DNA of 34,207 nt from CPC320 sp002684375. Lineage in GTDB: Bacteria > Pseudomonadota > Alphaproteobacteria > Rhodobacterales > Rhodobacteraceae. The notes under the pieces are model-generated. The model worked only from the letters and a program-made list of their open reading frames with translations, was not told where the DNA came from and searched no databases. The first letter of the stretch is position 1. Each line of letters starts with the position of its first letter. Position numbers and translations under genes: made by a program. Shown here in pieces: positions 15,887 through 25,416 of this stretch. The stretch lies in assembly GCA_965662545.1 (NCBI GenBank), contig CBFIHZ010000038.1:1-34207 (forward strand), given 5' to 3'.

Positions 15887-16849
15887 CTAACCGATTTCAA
15901 TGATCACTTTGCCGGTTGCCTTGCGGGTCCGCAATAGTTCAAGTCCCTCATTGCAATGTGCCAAAGGCAAAGTATGGCTGATGTGCGGCGTCAGCTTGCC
16001 ATCTTGATACCATGCGATCAATTGGGCAAAGCTATCGGTCAGCACGGCTGGTTTTATCTTGCTATAACCACCCCAGTAATATCCGATTACCGTCAGGTTT
16101 TTCACCAGAAGGATATTGGCGGGTATTTGTGGCACCTCGCCACTGGCAAAGCCTAACGGGAGAATTCGCGCCTCTGGATTGCACGCCCGCAAAGCCGCTT
16201 TGAATTGATCACCGCCGACCGGATCATAGACAACATCGGCCCCGCCCAAGGCACGCACGATATCGCGAATATCATCGGTTTCGGAATTGATCAGATGGTC
16301 GGCTCCGGCGGCTTTGGCGACCTGTAACTTTTCGGCACCCCGCGCACATGCGATGACTTCGGCTCCCATTAGTTTGCCCAACTCAACTGCCGTTAAGCCG
16401 ACTCCACCTGACGCACCTAAGACCAAGAGCCGTTCGCCGGGGCGAAGATGCGCTTTATAACCCAGCGCCACATGCGAAGTTCCATAGGCCACCAAAAACG
16501 CGGCGGCATCACGATCGGACATTTCTGCAGGCACTGGCACGCAGATATCAGCGGCTATAGCGGCATATTCAGCCAACCCTCCAAACCCGTTGTACGATGC
16601 AACTCGGTCACCAACCCGCAAATCTGTCACGCCGGCTCCCACTTCGGTGACAGTGCCGCAGATTTCCATACCAAGGGTAAAGGGCAATTGGGGTCGCTCC
16701 TGATAGGTGCCTTTGATGATCAAAAGATCGCCAAAATTCAGTCCGCAGGTATGAATTTTAACCGTCACCTGCCCAGCCTCAGCCGTTGGAACGGGAATGT
16801 CACGCAAGACCAGTGGCTGGTCATAGTCGGTAAGCTGCATTGCTTTCAT
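15887..16849 (-). CDS. NADPH:quinone oxidoreductase family protein (zinc-free MDR)
   Basis: A medium-chain dehydrogenase/reductase of the quinone-reductase type, 320 residues. The GroES-like N-domain has HTCGLNFGDLLIIKGTYQ. The Rossmann domain holds LVLGASGGVGLTAVELGK (AxxGxxG for NADPH), followed by AGADHLINSE and ADVVYDPVGGD. The zinc-binding Cys cluster of alcohol dehydrogenases is missing, as expected for this subgroup. It may reduce quinones or enones, or act on acyl-CoA-linked substrates; the sequence does not decide. It diverges from the MscS gene across a 255-bp spacer that shows no other gene. Confidence 0.9.
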   Translation of the reverse strand: MKAMQLTDYDQPLVLRDIPVPTAEAGQVTVKIHTCGLNFGDLLIIKGTYQERPQLPFTLGMEICGTVTEVGAGVTDLRVGDRVASYNGFGGLAEYAAIAADICVPVPAEMSDRDAAAFLVAYGTSHVALGYKAHLRPGERLLVLGASGGVGLTAVELGKLMGAEVIACARGAEKLQVAKAAGADHLINSETDDIRDIVRALGGADVVYDPVGGDQFKAALRACNPEARILPLGFASGEVPQIPANILLVKNLTVIGYYWGGYSKIKPAVLTDSFAQLIAWYQDGKLTPHISHTLPLAHCNEGLELLRTRKATGKVIIEIG

Positions 16850-17104
16850 ATCTGCCGTCCTTTTCTTCTCTGTGGCGAGCTGTTTATGGGCTCGGGTATG
16901 TCCGGCTTACTTGTATTTTTAATTATGCAAATTGCCGGATTGTATCACCATGCTTGGCTGCGTAGATTGAACCAAATCAGGAATCAAGCACCAACCGCAT
17001 GTGATCGCCAAAAGCTGACTTTTGCCCAATTGCCGGGCCTCTTTTTTGCAGCCGCGCAGGCGGACCACCGGGCGCCAGTTAAGTACTACGAAGGGAAGAT
17101 AGCA

Positions 17105-17932
17105 ATGAGTGCGCTACAGTCTTTACAGGGGTTTTTATCCACGCAGCCCGTGATTGATTTCATGACAAACATTCTGGCAGCAATCTGTGTGCTGGTGGTG
17201 ACTTTCTTATTGTCACGCTGGGTGAAATCATCGATCGCGCAGCTGGGCTTTAAATATGACCAGCTTGACGATACGCTGTTTGTTTTTCTCAGCAAATTCT
17301 CGCAAATTGTGGTTATAATTGTCGGCGCGACTTTCGTGCTCAACAGTTTTGGCGTGCAGACCACCTCGATTGTGGCGCTGTTGGGCGCCGCGGGTCTTGC
17401 CGTGGGATTGGCACTGCAAGGCACGTTGTCAAATTTCGCGGCTGGCATCATGCTGATTGTATTCCGCCCATTCAAACAGGGGGATTTTGTCTCAGTATCG
17501 GGTCAGTCTGGAACAGTGAAAGAAATCTCTATTTTTACCACTGAATTGGCAACCACGGATAATCTGCAGGTGATTGTGCCAAACGGGCAGGTCTGGGGCG
17601 CGCCAATTACAAATTACTCGGTGTATGATAAACGCAGGCTTGATCTTGTCTTCAGCGTCTCCTACGGCACAGATCTGGCGCGGGCAGACGCCGTTCTTAC
17701 GGATCTGGTCGCAGGCGACACGCGCATCCACAAAGCACCTGATCCCTTGATCAAAGTCAGCGCTTTGAACCAAAGTTCTGTCGATTTTACCTTGCGGTTG
17801 TGGTGCGACGCCTCGGACTATTTGACATTAAAGTTTGATCTGACCCGTCGTGTCAAAGAGGCCTTTGATGTCGCGGGTATCGAGATCCCTTTTCCGACCA
17901 CCATGATTGTTAATTCTAACGACCCACGTTGA
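17105..17932 (+). CDS. Small-conductance mechanosensitive channel (MscS family)
   Basis: An inner-membrane pore that opens under tension to release solutes on hypo-osmotic shock. The 275-residue protein has a short first helix (residues ~15-37), a second (~60-82), and the pore helix TM3 with the Gly/Ala pattern AAGLAVGLALQGTLSNFAAG. The beta domain follows with VRFxPFKxGDxV-type sequence (FRPFKQGDFVSVSG) and the LQVIVPNGQVWGAPITNYS upper vestibule. Length matches E. coli MscS. I start at the ATG at 17105, with AAGGGAAG upstream. A much longer in-frame extension to 16448 runs over the opposite-strand gene and has no family support. It is followed after 66 bp by the M81 peptidase gene. Confidence 0.92.
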   Translation: MSALQSLQGFLSTQPVIDFMTNILAAICVLVVTFLLSRWVKSSIAQLGFKYDQLDDTLFVFLSKFSQIVVIIVGATFVLNSFGVQTTSIVALLGAAGLAVGLALQGTLSNFAAGIMLIVFRPFKQGDFVSVSGQSGTVKEISIFTTELATTDNLQVIVPNGQVWGAPITNYSVYDKRRLDLVFSVSYGTDLARADAVLTDLVAGDTRIHKAPDPLIKVSALNQSSVDFTLRLWCDASDYLTLKFDLTRRVKEAFDVAGIEIPFPTTMIVNSNDPR

Positions 17933-17998
17933 GTATTCCTGAAATCTGGTCCCAAGGGGCTGTTGTTGCAAAATTCACAGTGCAGGTGGAGACACGAG

Positions 17999-19519
17999 AT
18001 GGCACGGCCAAAAATTGCAATTGCCACTTTTCAACATGAGACAAATACCTTTGCCCCCTTTGTGACTGGTTGGGAGCAGTTTATGACACCGGGGTCATGG
18101 CCGGCTTTTTGCGTTGGCGATCAGATACTAGAGACTTGCACCGGGCTTAATGTTCCTATCAGTGGGTTTATTGAGACGGCTTCAATGTGTGATTTGATAC
18201 CCATTTCGTATGCTGTGGCCGAACCGGGTGGTCTGGTCACGCAAGCGGCCTTTGACGCGATTTGTGAACGCATGTTGACGGGGATCAAAGCGGCGGGGCG
18301 GCTGGATGGGCTCTATCTTGATCTGCATGGTGCTATGGTGACGGAACAGGCCGATGATGGCGAGGCGTTGCTTTTGAAACGGATTCGTGCGCTTGTCGGG
18401 GCAGATTTGCCGATTGTTGTCAGTCTTGATCTGCACGGTAATATCAGCCCGGAGTTTTGTGATTTGGTCAGTGCGCTGGTGATCTATCGCACCTATCCTC
18501 ATGTTGATATGGCCGAGACAGGGCGCCGCGCGGCGCGGGTATTTGACACAATATTGCGCTGTGAAAAACTGCCCTACAAGTCTTTTAGACAAGTGGATTT
18601 CATGGTGCCTATCACCGCGCAGTCGACCCGCAGGCAGCCCGGGCAGCAGCTATATCAAAAGCTTGAAAGTCTGGAAATTCAGGGGGTTTTGTCGGTTGAT
18701 CTGGCGTTTGGATTTCCTCCGGCCGATATTCCAAACTGTGGGATGTCGGTCTTTGCGTGTGGCTATGATCAAGCCGCGGTTACGGCGGCTACCGCAACGG
18801 TTGTTGCAGCGCTGGCGGCGGCTGAAGACAGTTTTGACGATCAATTAATGGCGGTGGATGATGCTGTGCAAACTGCAGGTGATCTGGCGAAACAGGCGCA
18901 GCGGCCGGTGATTATTGCGGATCCACAAGACAATCCCGGTGCGGGTTCAAGTGGTGACAGCACGGGAATTCTTGCAGCGCTTTTAAAGCATAACATCCCG
19001 GCGCTCTTGGGCATGTTCTGGGCGCCTGAGGCGGCCCGTTTGTGTCACAAAGCTGGTGTTGGGGCGCAGGTCCAGTTGACCTTAGGCGGCACATTCCCCG
19101 AGCAAAATGGCCCGGAAATTGTTGTGACTGGATCAGTGAAACACTTGTCAGAGGGTCGCTTTACCTGCGCTGGGCCGATGCTTGCAGGCATTTCTGCCAA
19201 TCTTGGCAAGATGGCCGCAGTGACACTCACGTTGAAAAACTCTGGTGAAATTGTCGTTGTGATTGGCTCAAATCGTGCGCAGACGGCAGATCGAGAGATT
19301 TTTCGCCATATTGGCTGTGATCCGGAAAGCTATGGGATCGTGGTGGTTAAAAGTGCCATTCATTTTCTGGCGGATTTTGAACCGATTGCCGAGAGGGTGT
19401 TGTTCGCAGTAGCCGCCGGTCAAAACCCGTGTAAACTTACTGATATTCCCTATAAAAAGCTCCGTCAGGGGCTTCGGCTTGGGCCACAAGGCCCCGCGTT
19501 TATCAACCCTGAATATTAA
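17999..19519 (+). CDS. M81 family metallopeptidase (MlrC-like)
   Basis: A 506-residue homologue of MlrC, the zinc peptidase known from microcystin degradation in Sphingomonas. Most family members act on unknown peptides or amides. The N-domain (DUF1485) carries AIATFQHETNTFAPF, with His13 and Glu14 near the active site, GLYLDLHGAMV, and the LDLHGNIS motif. The C-terminal MlrC-type domain includes IADPQDNPGAGSSGDST and the GSNRAQT segment near the end. The ATG at 17999 has GGAG upstream, giving an N-terminus that matches relatives. It may be co-transcribed with the MscS gene. In marine Rhodobacterales such genes often sit beside transporters; here they do not. Confidence 0.9.
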   Translation: MARPKIAIATFQHETNTFAPFVTGWEQFMTPGSWPAFCVGDQILETCTGLNVPISGFIETASMCDLIPISYAVAEPGGLVTQAAFDAICERMLTGIKAAGRLDGLYLDLHGAMVTEQADDGEALLLKRIRALVGADLPIVVSLDLHGNISPEFCDLVSALVIYRTYPHVDMAETGRRAARVFDTILRCEKLPYKSFRQVDFMVPITAQSTRRQPGQQLYQKLESLEIQGVLSVDLAFGFPPADIPNCGMSVFACGYDQAAVTAATATVVAALAAAEDSFDDQLMAVDDAVQTAGDLAKQAQRPVIIADPQDNPGAGSSGDSTGILAALLKHNIPALLGMFWAPEAARLCHKAGVGAQVQLTLGGTFPEQNGPEIVVTGSVKHLSEGRFTCAGPMLAGISANLGKMAAVTLTLKNSGEIVVVIGSNRAQTADREIFRHIGCDPESYGIVVVKSAIHFLADFEPIAERVLFAVAAGQNPCKLTDIPYKKLRQGLRLGPQGPAFINPEY

Positions 19520-19809
19520 ATGTCTGGCTTGACGCCAAATGCGTCTTGGTGATCATTGGCAATGCCTTGTTTTTGCGGTGTCATAGCGATGTGATGGCGC
19601 TGATCTGCGTGAAAGCCTTGGTATCGCGGCAGGGCGCATTGCGGTGGCAATTGTTTGGTTTTAGCCAGAGACTTTGAAATAACCTTACAGAAAAATCCCC
19701 TAACGGGTTGGGTCTAGGTGCTTTTGCGTGAAAATCATCCCACGCCCCCCCTTTTCCTTGGCGTGTGATCTGCTAAGTCAACGCTTGAGACTTTGAAAAG
19801 GCACCAAAT

Positions 19810-21468
19810 ATGACTGATAGGTTCCGTCTGACATTGGCACAAAGCAACCCCACCGTGGGTGATATAGCGGGCAATGCCGCACTGGCCAGCCGGGTCTGGC
19901 AACAGGGCCGTGATGCCGGTGCCGATATGGTGGCTCTGCCGGAGATGTTTATCACCGGCTATAATGCGCAAGATCTGGTGGTCAAACCAGCGTTTCATCA
20001 CGCGGCCATGGCTGCGGTGACGCAACTGGCCGCAGACTGTGCTGATGGTCCCGCGTTGGGGATCGGTGGTCCTTGGGCGGAAGATGGCAAACTTTACAAT
20101 GCGTATTTCATTTTGCGCGGGGGTGAAATTACGTCTAGGGTGTTGAAAAACCACCTGCCAAACGAGACCGTCTTTGACGAGGTGCGGATCTTTGATGCCG
20201 GACCGCTGGGCGGGCCATATAGTGTGGGCGATACCCGTATTGGCAGCCCGATCTGCGAGGATGCTTGGTATGAGGATGTGTCTGAGACGCTGTCTGAAAC
20301 CGGGGCAGAGTTTTTATTAATCCCCAATGGGTCGCCCTATGATCGCGAGAAATTATCGGTGCGTCAAAATATCATGGTGGCGCGGGTGATCGAAACCGGC
20401 CTGCCGCTGATTTACCTCAATATGGTCGGTGGGCAGGATGATCAGGTGTTTGATGGCGGCAGTTTCGTGCTGAACCCCGGCGGTGCGCTGGCGGTGCAAT
20501 TGCCGCTGTTTGAAGACACGGTTGCCCATATCGATTTACTGCGTGGTCCCGAGGGTTGGCGCGCCGAGGACGGGCCGAAAGCCAGAATTCCTGATATGCT
20601 GGAACAGGATTATCATGCGATGGTGCTGGGGGTGCGCGATTATTTGCGTAAATCCGGTTTTGCCAAAGTTTTGTTGGGTTTATCGGGGGGGATCGACAGC
20701 GCGATTGTCGCCACGATTGCTGCCGACGCCATAGGTGCGGAGAATGTGCGCTGTGTGATGCTACCGTCCGACTATACCTCTGAAAGCTCTTTGCAGGATG
20801 CCAAAGCCGTCGCGGAAAATCTGGGATGTGCGTATGATTTTGTGCCCATCACAGAGGGACAGGCTGCGATCACCGGCACGCTTGCGCCGTTGTTTGTGGG
20901 CACGCAGCCTGATCTGACCGAAGAAAACATCCAGTCGCGTCTGCGCGGTCTGCTGCTCATGGCACTGTCAAATAAATTTGGTGAAATGCTGTTGACCACA
21001 GGCAATAAATCCGAAGTGGCGGTGGGCTATGCGACGATATACGGGGATATGGCAGGCGGGTATAATCCGATCAAAGATCTCTATAAAACGCGGGTTTTCG
21101 AGATTTGCCGCTGGCGTAACAACCAGCACCGTGGTTGGATGATGGCACCCGCGGGGGCTGTCATCCCCGAGCGTGTGATCTCCAAACCACCCTCGGCCGA
21201 ACTGCGCCCCGATCAAAAAGACAGCGACAGCCTGCCCGATTATCCGGTGCTGGACGGCATTCTAGAGATGTTGGTTGACAAAGATGCTTCGGTTGCAGAG
21301 TGCGTTGCCGCAGGGTTTGCCGAGGCGGAGGTCAAACAGGTGCAGCATTTGCTCTATATCAGCGAGTACAAGCGGTTTCAGTCGGCTCCGGGTACACGGC
21401 TGAGCAAAAAGGCGTTCTGGCTTGACCGCCGTTATCCCATTGTCAATCGCTGGCGTGATCGCGGCTAG
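19810..21468 (+). CDS. nadE: NAD+ synthase, glutamine-dependent
   Basis: It amidates nicotinic acid adenine dinucleotide to NAD+ using glutamine and ATP. The 552-residue two-domain enzyme has an N-terminal nitrilase-type glutaminase with the Glu45-Lys113-Cys149 triad (ALPEMF, LKNHLP, SPICEDAW). The C-terminal synthetase has the P-loop SGGIDS at 292-297, the VMLPSDYTS adenylation loop and TTGNKSEVAVGYATIYGDMAGG. Both active sites are intact, so free ammonia is not required. About 290 bp upstream contains no gene; gltX follows after 79 bp on the same strand, possibly with its own ribosome-binding site only. Confidence 0.96.
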   Translation: MTDRFRLTLAQSNPTVGDIAGNAALASRVWQQGRDAGADMVALPEMFITGYNAQDLVVKPAFHHAAMAAVTQLAADCADGPALGIGGPWAEDGKLYNAYFILRGGEITSRVLKNHLPNETVFDEVRIFDAGPLGGPYSVGDTRIGSPICEDAWYEDVSETLSETGAEFLLIPNGSPYDREKLSVRQNIMVARVIETGLPLIYLNMVGGQDDQVFDGGSFVLNPGGALAVQLPLFEDTVAHIDLLRGPEGWRAEDGPKARIPDMLEQDYHAMVLGVRDYLRKSGFAKVLLGLSGGIDSAIVATIAADAIGAENVRCVMLPSDYTSESSLQDAKAVAENLGCAYDFVPITEGQAAITGTLAPLFVGTQPDLTEENIQSRLRGLLLMALSNKFGEMLLTTGNKSEVAVGYATIYGDMAGGYNPIKDLYKTRVFEICRWRNNQHRGWMMAPAGAVIPERVISKPPSAELRPDQKDSDSLPDYPVLDGILEMLVDKDASVAECVAAGFAEAEVKQVQHLLYISEYKRFQSAPGTRLSKKAFWLDRRYPIVNRWRDRG

Positions 21469-21547
21469 CGAAAGCCGTCTCAGCGTCACGCTTTCTGGAC
21501 AATGGCGGTCACATATGGGACACGGCCTGTGAACAGGAGAGATTTCC

Positions 21548-22873
21548 ATGACAACCACCCGTTTCGCACCGTCCCCCACTGGTTATATTCATGTTGGAAA
21601 CCTGCGCACAGCGCTGTTTAACCACCTGATTGCCCGCAAGGCTGGAGGCGACTTCATCCTGCGGATTGATGACACCGATCCAGAGCGCTCTAAGGAAGCC
21701 TATGTTGAGGCAATCCAACAAGATATGACGTGGCTCGGATTGAGTTGGGATCGGGTTGAGCGCCAGTCGTTACGGTTGGACCGCTATAGCGCTGCGGCTG
21801 ATCAATTGCGCGCGATGGGTCGGTTTTACGAGTGTTTCGAGACCCCGACCGAGCTTGATCTCAAGCGTAAAAAGCAACTCAATATGGGTAAGCCACCGGT
21901 TTATGACCGTGCGGCGCTTGCGCTGACAGAGGCCGAAAAAGAGCAATTGCGCGCCGAGCGCGGCCAAGGTCACTGGCGGTTCAAGCTGGATCTTGAGCGG
22001 ATTGAATGGAAAGACGGTATTCTGGGTGAAATGTCGATTGATGCCGCAAGCGTCAGTGATCCCGTTTTGATCCGTGGTGATGGTCAGGTACTGTACACCT
22101 TGGCTTCGGTCGTGGATGATATCGAAATGGGCGTCACTGATGTGGTGCGCGGGTCGGATCATGTAACCAACACCGCCACCCAGATCCAGATGATTACGGC
22201 GCTAGGGGGCACACTGCCGGCGTTTGCGCATCATTCGTTATTAACGGGTCCGCAAGGCGAAGCGCTGTCAAAGCGTTTGGGGACACTGGCACTGCGCGAT
22301 CTGCGGCAGCAAGGGGTTGAACCGGCCGCATTGCTTAGCCAGATGGCCCGTCTGGGCTCCAGCGATCCGATCGAGTTGCGAGACGACCTCACAACGATCG
22401 CCGAAGGGTTCAACCTGACGCATTTCGGATCGGCGCCAACCAAATTTGATGTCGATGACCTGTTTCCACTGACGGGCCGCCATCTGCAGACGCTCGAGCA
22501 TTCGGCACTGGCCGATGAGATTGCGGCGCTGGGCGTTCCAGCGGATCTGTCGCAACAGTTTTGGGCTGTCACCCGCGAAAATATCACAACGCGTCATGAT
22601 CTGGCGGCGTGGTGGAGACTGTTTTCGCAAGGTGCTGATCCGGTTATCGAGGCCGAAGATTCAGAGTTCGTTGCCCAAGCGATGACGCTGTTGCCAATGG
22701 GCCCGCTGGACGGCGAAAGCTGGGGGACGTGGACGGCCGCGGTCAAAGCCGCCACGGGGCGCAAGGGGCGCGGATTGTTTATGCCGTTGCGCAAGGCACT
22801 GACCGGACAGCAGCATGGTCCCGACATGTCGGCGGTTCTGCCCCTGCTTCAGGTGATTAAAGCCCGCGGTTAG
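21548..22873 (+). CDS. gltX: Glutamyl-tRNA synthetase
   Basis: Charges tRNA-Glu (and in many alphaproteobacteria tRNA-Gln, for later amidation by GatCAB). The 441-residue class I synthetase has the HIGH-type signature PSPTGYIHVGN, RIDDTDPERS, and the KMSKS-type motif ALSKR at 239-243. The C-terminal helical anticodon domain is present, which rules out the truncated GluQ enzyme. The tRNA-binding zinc cysteines are absent. Rhodobacterales usually have two gltX paralogues; this is the shorter form. The ATG follows CAGGAGAGA. The 3' end overlaps the convergent GGCT-like gene by four bases. Confidence 0.94.
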   Translation: MTTTRFAPSPTGYIHVGNLRTALFNHLIARKAGGDFILRIDDTDPERSKEAYVEAIQQDMTWLGLSWDRVERQSLRLDRYSAAADQLRAMGRFYECFETPTELDLKRKKQLNMGKPPVYDRAALALTEAEKEQLRAERGQGHWRFKLDLERIEWKDGILGEMSIDAASVSDPVLIRGDGQVLYTLASVVDDIEMGVTDVVRGSDHVTNTATQIQMITALGGTLPAFAHHSLLTGPQGEALSKRLGTLALRDLRQQGVEPAALLSQMARLGSSDPIELRDDLTTIAEGFNLTHFGSAPTKFDVDDLFPLTGRHLQTLEHSALADEIAALGVPADLSQQFWAVTRENITTRHDLAAWWRLFSQGADPVIEAEDSEFVAQAMTLLPMGPLDGESWGTWTAAVKAATGRKGRGLFMPLRKALTGQQHGPDMSAVLPLLQVIKARG

Positions 22874-23436
22874 GGTTGGACAACGCTGACGGCCAGTCGC
22901 TCTATGGCTTGATCGACAAAAGCAAGTTGTGCCGCGTCTAACGCTTGATGGCGCGGATAAAGCGGCGCGGCGCGGTCATTCAGAACAGGGCGATCCCAGC
23001 CGTCGGTTGTTTCAAGAAACAGATTAGCACCCTGCGGGCCGAACTGCTGCAGATAGCCCTGAAGAACCACATCGAGATAGCTCAGCAAGATCGGGGGCCT
23101 CTGCGCATCGGTATCTGCAGGAGTTTCTGGCACAGCATAAATCGCAATATCATGCTCTTGATACATTTCTGGCAATGACCCCACAGACAAAGTCAGCCGG
23201 TCATAGCCTTGTTCGCGGATATCCAGGGCCGCCCAGTCGTTGTCGGGCACTGGCGCGATCAGCCCGTCAATCGCGCTATGATCATCCGGCACCGCGCTCA
23301 GGAGCGCCACCGGATGGTCTATTGCCTGTCGCCAGGTCCGGCGCCAGCCCTGAATGCGCAGCCTTTCGGTCGGGGCATATCTATGGGTGGCGGCGTTCAC
23401 CAACGACCCGTAGCCAAAGAAATAAGGGTGTGTCAT
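22870..23436 (-). CDS. Gamma-glutamylcyclotransferase-like protein (AIG2/GGCT fold)
   Basis: The N-terminus has the fold's substrate loop FGYGSLVN, the most diagnostic GGCT/AIG2 feature, followed by GWRRTWRQAI. Enzymes of this fold release 5-oxoproline from gamma-glutamyl compounds, including glutathione, although many bacterial members have unknown substrates. I choose the ATG at 23436, 188 residues, because it places the YGSL loop at the usual distance from the start. An in-frame TTG at 23508 would add 24 residues that do not resemble the family. Its start lies close to the divergent glycine riboswitch, and its end overlaps gltX by four bases. Confidence 0.8.
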   Translation of the reverse strand: MTHPYFFGYGSLVNAATHRYAPTERLRIQGWRRTWRQAIDHPVALLSAVPDDHSAIDGLIAPVPDNDWAALDIREQGYDRLTLSVGSLPEMYQEHDIAIYAVPETPADTDAQRPPILLSYLDVVLQGYLQQFGPQGANLFLETTDGWDRPVLNDRAAPLYPRHQALDAAQLAFVDQAIERLAVSVVQP

Positions 23437-23570
23437 CTCGGCAAGATCGCTGATCAAAAACACGAAGTCAAACGGATCAATTTGCAAGGGTAAAATGGGC
23501 CAATTCAAGTTCTTCAGGGGTGTCTTAAAACCTGTCTTGTCAGATCTAAAACAGCAGACTATGGTGCGTC

Positions 23571-23727
23571 ATCAAAATGGGAGAACCAGCCGCGTGCTGG
23601 TGCCGAAGGAGCAACCGCCCCGGAAACTCTCAGGCAACAGGACCATTTTGATTAAAACACTCTGGAGAGAGGCGCGTAAACTGCGTCCGCCGAAGGGATA
23701 ACGATCTCAGGCAAAAAGACAGAGGGG
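23571..23727 (+). promoter_or_regulatory. Tandem glycine riboswitch upstream of gcvT
   Basis: Two aptamers lie in line. The first (23571-23652) has P1 CAAAATGG/CCATTTTG, GCCGAAGGAGCAA and AAACTCTCAGGCAACAGGACC. The second (23660-23726) has P1 CTCTG/CAGAG, GCCGAAGGGATAACGA and TCTCAGGCAAAAAGACAGAG. These are the standard conserved blocks of both gcvT motifs. The short linker between them is typical of the cooperative arrangement. Glycine binding should turn on gcvT-gcvH expression. The gcvT start is ~85 bp further on. Confidence 0.95.
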
Positions 23728-23810
23728 GCATCGCTGCACTGGCTTAAGCCGGAGCTTATGGGATGCCGATGCGTTTAAACTTCGTTTTTGGCATAAATAT
23801 AGGTGGAAAC

Positions 23811-24932
23811 ATGACGTTGCTCCGTACGCCTCTGCATGCGCTGCATGAAAAAAAAGGTGCCAAAATGGTACCCTTTGCCGGTTATGACATGCCGGTACAA
23901 TATTCTTTAGGGGTGCTCAAAGAGCATCTTCACACCCGGGCCCACGCTGGCCTGTTCGATGTCAGCCATATGGGACAAGTGGTGTTGCGGGGGCGCAATT
24001 ATCACACAGTGGCGCGGGCCCTTGAAACTCTCGTGCCAGTCAATATCCTCGATTTGCCGCAGGACCGTCAACGCTATGGGTTTTTCACCACGCCTGAGGG
24101 CGGTATCAGCGACGATCTGATGTTGGCAAACCGCGGGGATCATATTTTTATGGTGGTCAATGCAGGCTGCAAGATTGACGATATTGCCTATCTAAAACGG
24201 CAGCTCGAACCAGAAATAACCGTTGAAGAGATCACCAATCGAGCATTGCTGGCGCTGCAGGGGCCGGCCGCCGAGGTGGTGCTTGCAGAACATCACCCGA
24301 TGGTTGCGGGCATGAGCTTTATGGATGTTAAAACCGTGCCTCTGGCCGGTGCTGAATGCTGGGTGTCGCGCTCGGGCTATACCGGTGAGGATGGGTATGA
24401 AATTTCTGTACCCGTTGCTGTGGCCGAAGATTTGGCGCAGGCGCTGTTACAGCACCCCGAGGTTGAGCCAATCGGTCTGGGTGCGCGCGATTCTCTGCGC
24501 CTTGAGGCGGGCTTGTGCCTGTATGGCCATGATATTGATACAGCCAGCAGCCCGGTTGAGGCCGGTCTGGCGTGGGCGATACAGAAAAGCCGCCGCGCGC
24601 AAGGGGACCGCGCCGGGGGCTTTCCCGGTGCAGAGCGTATTCTGAACCAATTACAACAGGGGCCCAAAAGTCGCCGTGTCGGTTTGTTGCCCGAAGGGCG
24701 CGCCCCGATGCGCGAAGGTGTGCCGCTGTTTGCCTCGGCTGACGCTGATACGGCTATTGGTGTGATCACCTCCGGGGGCTTTGGCCCAAGTTTAAACCGT
24801 CCGGTTGCTATGGGCTATGTTCCTGCCGATATGGCGGCTGTCGACACACAGGTTTTTGGTGAAATCCGTGGCAAACGTCTGCCTTTGACCGTGGTCAAAC
24901 TGCCGTTTATCCCCGCCAACTTTAAAAGATAG
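23811..24932 (+). CDS. gcvT: Glycine cleavage system T protein (aminomethyltransferase)
   Basis: It transfers the methylene group from aminomethyl-lipoyl GcvH to tetrahydrofolate and releases ammonia. The 373-residue protein has MVPFAGYDMPVQY near the N-terminus, FDVSHMGQV, and SGYTGEDGYEISVP. The GLGARDSLRLEAGLCLYGHDID folate-site segment and the C-terminal GYVP barrel are intact. The ATG at 23811 follows AGGTGGAAAC and gives the normal N-terminus; the ATG at 23763 would add 16 residues inside the leader. It is the first gene after the glycine riboswitch, 19 bp before gcvH. Confidence 0.95.
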   Translation: MTLLRTPLHALHEKKGAKMVPFAGYDMPVQYSLGVLKEHLHTRAHAGLFDVSHMGQVVLRGRNYHTVARALETLVPVNILDLPQDRQRYGFFTTPEGGISDDLMLANRGDHIFMVVNAGCKIDDIAYLKRQLEPEITVEEITNRALLALQGPAAEVVLAEHHPMVAGMSFMDVKTVPLAGAECWVSRSGYTGEDGYEISVPVAVAEDLAQALLQHPEVEPIGLGARDSLRLEAGLCLYGHDIDTASSPVEAGLAWAIQKSRRAQGDRAGGFPGAERILNQLQQGPKSRRVGLLPEGRAPMREGVPLFASADADTAIGVITSGGFGPSLNRPVAMGYVPADMAAVDTQVFGEIRGKRLPLTVVKLPFIPANFKR

Positions 24933-24951
24933 TCAATAGGAGAGACCCGTA

Positions 24952-25311
24952 ATGAAATACACTGAAGAACATGAATGGTTGCGTATCGAAGACGATTTGG
25001 TGGTGGTGGGCATCACCGATCACGCCTCGGCACAATTGGGTGATGTGGTTTTTGTCGAACTGCCCGAGGCTGGCACCACTGTAGCAAAAGACGAAGAGAT
25101 TGTGGTGATCGAAAGCGTCAAGGCCGCCTCTGATATCCTGTCACCACTGGACGGAGAGATTGTAGAGGTCAATGAGGCGTTGGTCGCCACCCCCAGCATG
25201 GTCAATGATGATCCTTTGGGGGAGGCATGGTTTTTCAAACTAAAGGCCGCCGATCTGGGGCAGATGGATGATTACCTCAGTGAGGCCGGGTACAAAAAAC
25301 TGATCGGCTGA
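24952..25311 (+). CDS. gcvH: Glycine cleavage system H protein
   Basis: The lipoyl carrier that shuttles aminomethyl and electrons among the P, T and L proteins. The 119-residue protein has the lipoylation site Lys57 in ESVKAAS. The N-terminal EEHEWLRI and the hybrid-motif SPLDGEIVEVN are present, and the end (SEAGYKKLIG) is normal. AGGAG precedes the ATG. gcvP would be expected next; about 100 bp on, only its first codons are recognisable. Confidence 0.96.
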   Translation: MKYTEEHEWLRIEDDLVVVGITDHASAQLGDVVFVELPEAGTTVAKDEEIVVIESVKAASDILSPLDGEIVEVNEALVATPSMVNDDPLGEAWFFKLKAADLGQMDDYLSEAGYKKLIG

Positions 25312-25416
25312 GGTCTTGTGGCGACGGCATTTATGCACCGCGCAGTCTGCGGCGGTCGCCCGCTGACCCGGTTTGTACCGGTTGGCTAATTCTATGATTA
25401 TGAGCGGGAGGCTGTA

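Noticed and set aside
16448..17104. A 219-codon in-frame extension upstream of the MscS gene
   Set aside because: It runs antisense through the quinone reductase gene, has no domain similarity, and the ATG at 17105 gives the normal MscS length.
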